A stretch of DNA of 64,000 nt, from NCBI GenBank assembly GCA_930367215.1, contig OV884060.1:178633253-178697252 (forward strand), in the 5' to 3' direction. Positions within the stretch are counted from its first letter, which is position 1; the number at the start of each line of letters is the position of its first letter. Shown here one piece after another: positions 55,669-64,000 of this stretch. The translations under genes were made by a program, and so were the position numbers. The notes beneath the pieces were generated by a model. The model had not been told where the DNA came from. It searched no databases and was given only the letters and a program-made list of their open reading frames with translations. This stretch comes from Pollenia angustigena (lineage: Eukaryota > Arthropoda > Insecta > Diptera > Polleniidae).

Positions 55669-56550
55669 TATAATTATTTAAGTCATTAATATTAGGTATG
55701 TAATATTTAAAAATACAGTAAGCATACTTTAAAATTAATTATATGGAGTGCTCAGAGCTGAACCGAACCAAGTCATAAAATATGATACATATATGTATTT
55801 AAAAATTACTGCGAAATTCTCCGCGCAGTTAAATCCATCCCGTTCTGTAACGGACTAACTCAAACAGTGTTTCGTTCCTAAAGTAACCGGTAAACAGCCC
55901 AAGTCAATGGCTCCAGAAATAAATCGCAGTTTACTTACTCAAGCTCAAAATATTTTCGAATTTTCTTTATTGACGTGGTTCACTTCAGCTCTTAGCCCTC
56001 CATATGTATGTTAAGTTAAGGCGATTATATAAAAAAGTTGACATAAATTTCCTGAAAATAAAAAGGACGTTCATATTTCGTCAGAACAACTTCGCACTAC
56101 TAGTAATCATCGATTTAGGTGGATCGTATGTTGAAACATCCTTTACCCCCCGTCTCCATGCGCTTTCGACTAGAACATGACATGACCATACGCGCCGGCT
56201 GAGCAACGGTATTAGTTTGTTCATGTTCTTGTATGTGGCGAATACGTGTTGATGTTCATGTTCTGATTGACCACAATTTTTGTTGTTGTGCGTTTGGTTG
56301 TGTACAGAAAATACATTGTATGGCCAACATCCTGGCGCACATGGATGCTAAGACGAATGTTTAGGCAACGATGGCAGCACATGGACGAAACATGAACATG
56401 AACAGTCTACACGAGTAGCATTCATGTGCGACATGCTGTTCTTACCAAGTTGGTGGATGATGGAGACGGGTTATTTATGATTTCTTTCTTTATTATTAAA
56501 GCTGCTATTGTATTAGTATTGAGTCGGAAATGATGATCAGTCTTAATAAG
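55669..56550. other. No gene; possible element 56149-56475 with CCCGTCTCCAT ends
   Basis: CCCGTCTCCATGCG at 56150 and GATGGAGACGGG at 56462 are complementary, and ACATGAACATGAAC / GTTCATGTTCTTG motifs lie inside. Exact borders are not clear. 55669-56148 holds only accidental frames. Confidence 0.4.
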
Positions 56551-56555
56551 TTTTA

Positions 56556-56734
56556 GGCCCCTTTTACGGTTTACAACTTAACTCAGTTGAGTTGTAATAA
56601 ATACATCTGGTTGTGATCAGTTGTAATTTTTGTTATCTTTTTGTTCAACGCAATTTAGCAAAGTTGTAAACCATAATACAAAAGCTAAGAAATTACAACT
56701 CAACTGAGTTGAGTTGTGAACAGTAATAGGGGCC
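56556..56734. mobile_element. Harbinger-type MITE, TTA duplication, GGCCCCTTTTACGG ends
   Basis: GGCCCCTTTTACGGTTTACA pairs with the complement of TGTGAACAGTAATAGGGGCC, and AACTCAGTTGAGTTGTAA pairs internally. TTA at 56553-56555 and 56735-56737. A lone right end of the same family lies at 2676-2715. Confidence 0.85.
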
Positions 56735-57132
56735 TTAGTTGCCTAAAAATTCTCTAATATTTTATTTCTGTACATTTTGCGTACAGATTCAAAATATACG
56801 AAAAATGTCAGGATTATACATGGTACCTGAAGTCATCAAAAGATACGAAAAATGTATCTTTCGTATCCTAATGGCATCAATGATCAATCAAACTGTTTTT
56901 TATTGCGGAGTTGTTTAGCATAAAAATTTTTTGTATTCATCTTAATTTTTTTTTCTGTTTCTTAATTGATTTTTTTTGTTGTGTATACAAATAAATGATT
57001 AAAAGTGCTATTGCATCATCCGCTTCACAATTCATGTTTTCTTTTTGACCTTTTAGGTTATTGTGATTTGTTCGTCGTATGTGGAGAAATGAAACGCTAA
57101 CAAATCACCGCACAAATCACTATTGTGTGGTC
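56735..57132. other. No gene recognised
   Basis: AT-rich; ends with a MITE terminus (CACAAATCACTATTGTGTGG) whose partner sequence is at 49793. Confidence 0.45.
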
Positions 57133-57850
57133 AGCTTTAGCCAGCGTTACCTTTTATGACCCGTTTTTTTAAATTATCCTTTTGTATCATTTTCACCTAC
57201 TTATGTTGTGCCACTTTTAACACATTTTGTTTTTTTTTTTTTGTCAACACAGCTGAACGTTAGTGCTAAACAAATATTTTCGAAATAAGCGGAGATGGAG
57301 GAATGAACTTCAAGTGAAGATTTAATATCAAAATACAGAACGCACATTCCTAAATAGGAGTTAGTATTCGTAAAAAGTTTGTGCTAAAAGATTTTTTACG
57401 ACTTCTAAATTAGATTTTCGATAGTAAAGTACAATTTCCCTAATAGCGAACATAACTCATATCGTTAACTTAATACGAAAAGGCCCTAACTCATAATTTT
57501 TCGAAATCTCGATATTTTTACATATTTCGATAGACCATTACTAGATACACATTCTCGAAATTAATAAAACTAATATAACACTAAATTTGTAAAGTGTTTT
57601 TAATAAAAATTGCGTTTAAACAAATTTTGTATCAATATTGCATCTTTTTTTATTTAGTTTTTTCTTCTCCTGTAAACTATGAAAAACATGAGTTAGGGCC
57701 TTTTCGTATTAAGTTAACGATATACTACATATTTGTTATTTATTAAATAATTTATGGTATTTTCTTCTCAAAAAAAATGTGACATTTTATTTAAAAAATG
57801 CAAGTAGATGTTCGTTTCTTAAAAATGTTTTGCTCTTTTAAAGAGCAGCA
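57133..57850 (-). mobile_element. Diverged, truncated relative of the 6424-7541 hAT element
   Basis: Starts CAGCGTTACC; TTGTATCATTTTCACCTA and GTCAACACAGCTGAACGTTA match the complement of 7210-7440. A CATATCGT MITE interrupts it. The match fades near 57850 before a second terminus. Confidence 0.78.
57458..57723. mobile_element. CATATCGT-family MITE, copy 5
   Basis: CATATCGTTAACTTAATACG and complement; internal CTTCTCCTGTAAA about 50 bp from the right end. The matching uninterrupted site, in reverse orientation, is at about 7145-7155. Confidence 0.86.
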
Positions 57851-58101
57851 ATTTTGCAAGTTCTTTGAAATGCAAAAACGTTTTAAATTTATATAAAGTT
57901 TTTTTCAAGTTTTTTAAAAATTGAAGTATTATGTAGTGCTTTTGTGCAATTTTTCCAACATATTTAGTAGATTTAACTGATATTCAAGAAGTTTAAAACA
58001 TAATTTATGGAAAGAGCATAATATTGAAAATGTTTGGGAGGTAATATTTCAAGCAACAAGTTGTGATGAGCGCGAATTTTTTTATATTTATTTTATTTAA
58101 T
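57851..58101. other. Unassigned AT-rich flank
   Basis: Ends with TATTTTATTTAAT (58089-58101), the left copy of the 13-bp direct repeat around the palindromic array. Confidence 0.6.
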
Positions 58102-61100
58102 AATTAGTATTGTGGTTATTTTGTTGAACTATTTATGGTTTTTAATCCAAATTTTTAATATTTTTAATTAGGCTTAAGTTCATGAAATTTAATTTTTATT
58201 AAATTATTTTTATGAAGAAAGGAATTTTACAACATGAAAATTAATTAAAATTGTTATTGATAATCTTTCATTCTTGACGTGGCTCGGGCTCGAACCCTGG
58301 CCGGCAGGTTACCATGACATGTTTCGATCGCAACCACTCGATCTCCTCAGATGGATTTGCCGTCTTACACTCGCAGCCATCGACGACTGCTGACGTCACT
58401 AGTCAAACATCAATCCTTAAACCAAATTGTATTTTAACATTTGGTAGATCGAAATTTGCTTTCCTGAATGATTATCCATTTTAATTGATTTTACATGTTT
58501 TTTCCTTTACTTCTGTTTTTTCGTACTTTCGTCAAGAATTTTTCTTGAAGTCCAAGTACATTTTTTTGTTTTTTTCACTTTGTCTTTCCCTTTTCCGTTG
58601 ACCTTTTTCAGCACAACTTGAAGGACAAATGTACACATAGAGCTCGTGCCTTAGCTTTAACAATAATTAGTATTGTGGTTATTTTGTTGAACTATTTATG
58701 GTTTTTAATCCAAATTTTTAATATTTTTAATTAGGCTTAAGTTCATGAAATTTAATTTTTATTAAATTATTTTTATGAAGAAAGGAATTTTACAACATGA
58801 AAATTAATTAAAATTGTTATTGATAATCTTTCATTCTTGACGTGGCTCGGGCTCGAACCCTGGCCGGCAGGTTACCATGACATGTTTCGATCGCAACCAC
58901 TCGATCTCCTCAGATGGATTTGCCGTCTTACACTCGCAGCCATCGACGACTGCTGACGTCACTAGTCAAACATCAATCCTTAAACCAAATTGTATTTTAA
59001 CATTTGGTAGATCGAAATTTGCTTTCCTGAATGATTATCCATTTTAATTGATTTTACATGTTTTTTCCTTTACTTCTGTTTTTTCGTACTTTCGTCAAGA
59101 ATTTTTCTTGAAGTCCAAGTACATTTTTTTGTTTTTTTCACTTTGTCTTTCCCTTTTCCGTTGACCTTTTTCAGCACAACTTGAAGGACAAATGTACACA
59201 TAGAGCTCGTGCCTTAGCTTTAACAATAATTAGTATTGTGGTTATTTTGTTGAACTATTTATGGTTTTTAATCCAAATTTTTAATATTTTTAATTAGGCT
59301 TAAGTTCATGAAATTTATTTTTTATTAAATTATTTTTATGAAGAAAGGAATTTTACAACATGAAAATTAATTAAAATTGTTATTGATAATCTTTCATTCT
59401 TGACGTGGCTCGGGCTCGAACCCTGGCCGGCAGGTTACCATGACATGTTTCGATCGCAACCACTCGATCTCCTCAGATGGATTTGCCGTCGAGCCGGTTC
59501 GAGCCCGAGCCACGTCAAGAATGAAAGATTATCAATAACAATTTTAATTAATTTTCATGTTGTAAAATTCCTTTCTTCATAAAAATAATTTAATAAAAAT
59601 TAAATTTCATGAACTTAAGCCTAATTAAAAATATTAAAAATTTGGATTAAAAACCATAAATAGTTCAACAAAATAACCACAATACTAATTATTGTTAAAG
59701 CTAAGGCACGAGCTCTATGTGTACATTTGTCCTTCAAGTTGTGCTGAAAAAGGTCAACGGAAAAGGGAAAGACAAAGTGAAAAAAACAAAAAAATGTACT
59801 TGGACTTCAAGAAAAATTCTTGACGAAAGTACGAAAAAACAGAAGTAAAGGAAAAAACATGTAAAATCAATTAAAATGGATAATCATTCAGGAAAGCAAA
59901 TTTCGATCTACCAAATGTTAAAATACAATTTGGTTTAAGGATTGATGTTTGACTAGTGACGTCAGCAGTCGTCGATGGCTGCGAGTGTAAGACGGCAAAT
60001 CCATCTGAGGAGATCGAGTGGTTGCGATCGAAACATGTCATGGTAACCTGCCGGCCAGGGTTCGAGCCCGAGCCACGTCAAGAATGAAAGATTATCAATA
60101 ACAATTTTAATTAATTTTCATGTTGTAAAATTCCTTTCTTCATAAAAATAATTTAATAAAAATTAAATTTCATGAACTTAAGCCTAATTAAAAATATTAA
60201 AAATTTGGATTAAAAACCATAAATAGTTCAACAAAATAACCACAATACTAATTATTGTTAAAGCTAAGGCACGAGCTCTATGTGTACATTTGTCCTTCAA
60301 GTTGTGCTGAAAAAGGTCAACGGAAAAGGGAAAGACAAAGTGAAAAAAACAAAAAAATGTACTTGGACTTCAAGAAAAATTCTTGACGAAAGTACGAAAA
60401 AACAGAAGTAAAGGAAAAAACATGTAAAATCAATTAAAATGGATAATCATTCAGGAAAGCAAATTTCGATCTACCAAATGTTAAAATACAATTTGGTTTA
60501 AGGATTGATGTTTGACTAGTGACGTCAGCAGTCGTCGATGGCTGCGAGTGTAAGACGGCAAATCCATCTGAGGAGATCGAGTGGTTGCGATCGAAACATG
60601 TCATGGTAACCTGCCGGCCAGGGTTCGAGCCCGAGCCACGTCAAGAATGAAAGATTATCAATAACAATTTTAATTAATTTTCATGTTGTAAAATTCCTTT
60701 CTTCATAAAAATAATTTAATAAAAATTAAATTTCATGAACTTAAGCCTAATTAAAAATATTAAAAATTTGGATTAAAAACCATAAATAGTTCAACAAAAT
60801 AACCACAATACTAATTATTGTTAAAGCTAAGGCACGAGCTCTATGTGTACATTTGTCCTTCAAGTTGTGCTGAAAAAGGTCAACGGAAAAGGGAAAGACA
60901 AAGCGAAAAAAACAAAAAAATGTACTTGGACTTCAAGAAAAATTCTTGACGAAAGTACGAAAAAACAGAAGTAAAGGAAAAAACATGTAAAATCAATTAA
61001 AATGGATAATCATTCAGGAAAGCAAATTTCGATCTACCAAATGTTAAAATACAATTTGGTTTAAGGATTGATGTTTGACTAATGACGTCAGCAGTCGTCG

Positions 61101-61327
61101 ATGGCTGCGAGTGTAAGACGGCAAATCCATCTGAGGAGATCGAGTGGTTGCGATCGAAACATGTCATGGTAACCTGCCGGCCAGGGTTCGAGCCCGAGCC
61201 ACGTCAAGAATGAAAGATTATCAATAACAATTTTAATTAATTTTCATGTTGTAAAATTCCTTTCTTCATAAAAATAATTTAATAAAAATTAAATTTCATG
61301 AACTTAAGCCTAATTAAAAATATTAAA
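58102..61327. mobile_element. Giant palindromic array of 563-bp hairpin units, 13-bp flanking repeats
   Basis: Units run forward from 58102 (boundaries at 58665 and 59228, spacing 563) to about 59490, then reverse orientation to 61327 with the same spacing. Forward arms (TCTTTCATTCTTGACGTGG) occur three times, reverse arms four times. The centre (about 59340-59600) is a single arm-loop-arm hairpin. TATTTTATTTAAT lies at 58089-58101 and 61328-61340. Each unit holds a tRNA-like loop, one hairpin arm, and a spacer with CGACGACTGCTGACGTCAC and GTTGACCTTTTTCAGC. Sequence differences between units are very few, so amplification is recent. Confidence 0.92.
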
Positions 61328-61340
61328 TATTTTATTTAAT

Positions 61341-62050
61341 GCTAGCATACACCCGCTACATCGTTAGCGTCTCTTTTTTCTTCGTGGACATATTTTTATG
61401 CCAAAGTTTATTTTTCTAAATTTAAACTTGTTTAAGTTGTAGCATTTAACCCGCTACTTTAGCAGAACCAAAAAGCTAAATATCATGGGGGAAAAATACC
61501 CCATTAAAGTATCAACAATTTCAGTATTGTAGTGGTAGCCCATAATTTAGTACGAATATGTCAATGAATGGAGGGAAAATGTTTTGTAAAAAAAGTACTA
61601 AAAATTGTTACGACTTTCACCCCTTAAATGTTCGAATTTCGAAAAGGTACCAAATTATTATACGTATTTTTTTGATAAGTTTCAAATGTGGTATTAACTT
61701 TGTTTCTATGTTTATTGGTTCAAAAGATGGCAAAAATTACTAAAATTCCGATTATACCCGTTTACTCCCTAATAGGGCCGAATTACAAAAAAGTACCAGT
61801 CACCTGTCCGCTTATTTTTCTAAAGAACAACGATAAGTATTACCTGTATTTTGCATCTCTTTTAGTTTTGGAGATATAAGGTTACCGAATTCTCTCGTTT
61901 TTGCCCCTTAAACATTCGAATTTCGAAAAATCCCGTCTTAGTGGATCGATTTGGGGAGTGAACAATTGCTAGTCAAAATTTCAAGTTTCTAGGGTCAGCG
62001 ATTTGGGCTGGGCGATGATGAATTAGTCAGTCACTCACGCAACTCTTTTA
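61341..62050 (+). repeat. R1 dispersed repeat, short copy III
   Basis: GCTAGCATACACCCGCTACATCG head, a second CATTTAACCCGCTAC-type head 90 bases later, then the same tail as 13380-13970 (TCAATGAATGGAGGGAAAATG, GGCGATGATGAATTAGTCAG). The tandem AAGTACCA array is absent. Confidence 0.75.
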
Positions 62051-62054
62051 TATA

Positions 62055-64000
62055 TGGGCAAATCCCAGAAACAGTCCACCAACCAAAAATTTTTCAAATT
62101 AATTTTTTTTAATGGAATATAAGACTAGATGTATAATTTCATTTTTAAAAATAATTAGTATTGTGGTTATTTTGTTGAACTATTTATGGTTTTTAATCCA
62201 AATTTTTAATATTTTTAATTAGGCTTAAGTTCATGAAATTTAATTTTTATTAAATTATTTTTGTGAAGAAAGGAATTTTACAACATGAAAATCAATTAAA
62301 ATTGTTATTGATAATCTTTCATTCTTGACGTGGCTCGGGCTCGAACCCTGGCCGGCAGGTTACCATGACATGTTTCGATCGCAACCACTCGATCTCCTCA
62401 GATGGATTTGCCGTCTTACACTCGCAGCCATCGACGACTGCTGACGTCACTAGTCAAACATCAATCCTTAAACCAAATTGTATTTTAACATTTGGTAGAT
62501 CGAAATTTGCTTTCCTGAATGATTATCCATTTTAATTGATTTTACATGTTTTTTCTTTTACTTCTGTTTTTTCGTACTTTCGTCAAGAATTTTTCTTGAA
62601 GTCCAAGTACATTTTTTTGTTTTTTCACTTTGTCTTTCTCTTTTCTGTTGTAAAATTCCTTTCTTCACAAAAATAATTTAATAAAAATTAAATTTCATGA
62701 ACTTAAGCCTAATTGAAAATATTAAAAATTTGGATTAAAAACCATAAATAGTTCAACAAAATAACCACAATACTAATTATTGTTAAAGCTAAGGCACAAG
62801 CTCTATGTGTACATTTGTCCTTCAAGTTGTGCTGAAAAAGGTCAACAGAAAAGAGAAAGACAAAGTGAAAAAACAAAAAAATGTACTTGGACTTCAAGAA
62901 AAATTCTTGACGAAAGTACGAAAAAACAGAAGTAAAAGAAAAAACATGTAAAATCAATTAAAATGGATAATCATTCAGGAAAGCAAATTTCGATCTACCA
63001 AATGTTAAAATACAATTTGGTTTAAGGATTGATGTTTGACTAGTGACGTCAGCAGTCGTCGATGGCTGCGAGTGTAAGACGGCAAATCCATCTGAGGAGA
63101 TCGAGTGGTTGCGATCGAGCCCGAGCCACGTCAAGAATGAAAGATTATCAATAACAATTTTAATTGATTTTCATGTTGTAAAATTCCTTTCTTCACAAAA
63201 ATAATTTAATAAAAATTAAATTTCATGAACTTAAGCCTAATTAAAAATATTAAAAATTTGGATTAAAAACCATAAATAGTTCAACAAAATAACCACAATA
63301 CTAATTATTGTTAAAGCTAAGGCACGAGCTCTATGTGTACATTTGTCCTTCAAGTTGTGCTGAAAAAGGTCAACAGAAAAGAGAAAGACAAAGTGAAAAA
63401 ACAAAAAAATGTACTTGGACTTCAAGAAAAATTCTTGACGAAAGTACGAAAAAACAGAAGTAAAAGAAAAAACATGTAAAATCAATTAAAATGGATAATC
63501 ATTCAGGAAAGCAAATTTCGATCTACCAAATGTTAAAATACAATTTGGTTTAAGGATTGATGTTTGACTAGTGACGTCAGCAGTCGTCGATGGCTGCGAG
63601 TGTAAGACGGCAAATCCATCTGAGGAGATCGAGTGGTTGCGATCGAAACATGTCATGGTAACCTGCCGGCCAGGGTTCGAGCCCGAGCCACGTCAAGAAT
63701 GAAAGATTATCAATAACAATTTTAATTGATTTTCATGTTGTAAAATCCCTTTCTTCACAAAAATAATTTAATAAAAATTAAATTTCATGAACTTAAGCCT
63801 AATTAAAAATTTCATTTTTATATTAAAAAATATGTATTTCAATAATCATTAATGCAATAATTTTTACTAAATCCTACCCCACTGCTGATTTCTTAATGTT
63901 ATACTTACGTGAATTTAGCATTATTTTAGGTGATTTTTGTGCTTAAAGTAGCACTTACAGCAGACTTATCAAAATATAAATTTCGTCAAAAAAAAAACAG
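62055..64000 (-). mobile_element. TGGGCAAATCC element, copy 3, split by the second palindromic array
   Basis: 62055-62147 and 63808-64000 together match the complement of the right part of 24142-24914. The copy runs off the window. TA precedes the left end. Confidence 0.85.
62148..63807. mobile_element. Second palindromic array of the 563-bp unit, 13-bp flanking repeats
   Basis: One partial forward unit (to about 62648), then reverse units to 63807. AATTTCATTTTTA flanks both sides (62135-62147 and 63808-63820). Ends match the first array: ATAATTAGTATTG at the left, GCCTAATTAAA at the right. One internal unit near 63118 has lost most of the tRNA-like loop. Minus frames at 62709 and 63237 are repeat-borne copies of one another, not genes. 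Confidence 0.92.

Noticed and set aside
62709..63485. Two identical 82-codon minus frames as a duplicated gene
   Set aside because: They lie in the spacer of the 563-bp repeat, start inside a hairpin arm and lack any recognisable domain.
58102..63807. Regular repeats with constant spacing, as in a CRISPR array
   Set aside because: Unit is 563 bp, repeats are hundreds of bases long and inverted halves are present; no short repeat-spacer pattern and no cas genes.

Overview
The window is AT-rich insect nuclear DNA, most consistent with a higher fly (Brachycera, probably calyptrate). The support is the TACATA/ACATATG microsatellites, short introns with ordinary GT..AG borders, and coding exons whose best match from memory is the house-fly Hermes (hAT) transposase. 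No housekeeping gene, rRNA, intact tRNA, CRISPR array or bacterial-type operon is visible. More than 80% of the window appears to be transposon-derived.

Two host-like genes stand out, both on the + strand. Gene 1 (exon 14778-15480, 6.27-kb intron, exon 21750-22903) splices in frame to a 618-residue Hermes-like hAT protein. It keeps the BED finger, the CPxRW motif and the C-terminal dimerisation block, but two of the three catalytic acidic residues are changed (D to N, E to K). It looks like a domesticated, non-catalytic transposase. Gene 2 (45219-46041) is a paralogous first coding exon with the same splice donor in the same phase and the remaining acidic residue also lost (D to G); its 3' exon is not in the window. 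A third gene-like piece is an unrecognised 58-codon first exon at 37259-37432, repeated at 43845-44018 within a recent segmental duplication.

Layout. 1-5.4 kb: repeats and MITEs. 5.46-10.17 kb: three hAT-type elements nested inside one another. 10.86-14.30 kb: a hAT-type element carrying a repeat with a ~118-bp tandem array. 14.3-22.9 kb: gene 1, its intron filled with MITEs, a pogo-like element and a 1.39-kb foldback. 22.93-25.96 kb: a MITE forming the gene 1 3' flank, then two hAT-type elements. 26-33 kb: mixed repeats. 33.4-44.1 kb: a 577-bp element type expanded by successive insertions, then tandemly duplicated (order A-B-A-C-B). 44.2-46.1 kb: gene 2 exon and its upstream repeats. 46.2-48.1 kb: a foldback with a GC-rich 82-bp minisatellite and a Harbinger-like remnant. 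48.2-58 kb: mixed MITEs. 58.1-63.8 kb: two giant palindromic arrays of a 563-bp unit.

The best candidate for something undescribed is the mobile hairpin with a tRNA-like loop (single copy 48189-48578; arrays 58102-61327 and 62148-63807). All three insertions are flanked by direct repeats of exactly 13 bp, which fits no hAT, Tc1/mariner or Harbinger pattern. A second candidate is a MITE family sharing CATATCGT ends and a conserved internal motif while the inverted-repeat segment between them changes from copy to copy and stays matched within each copy. Everything here was read by eye; family assignments rest on termini, target-site duplications (TSDs) and remembered protein motifs, not on searches.
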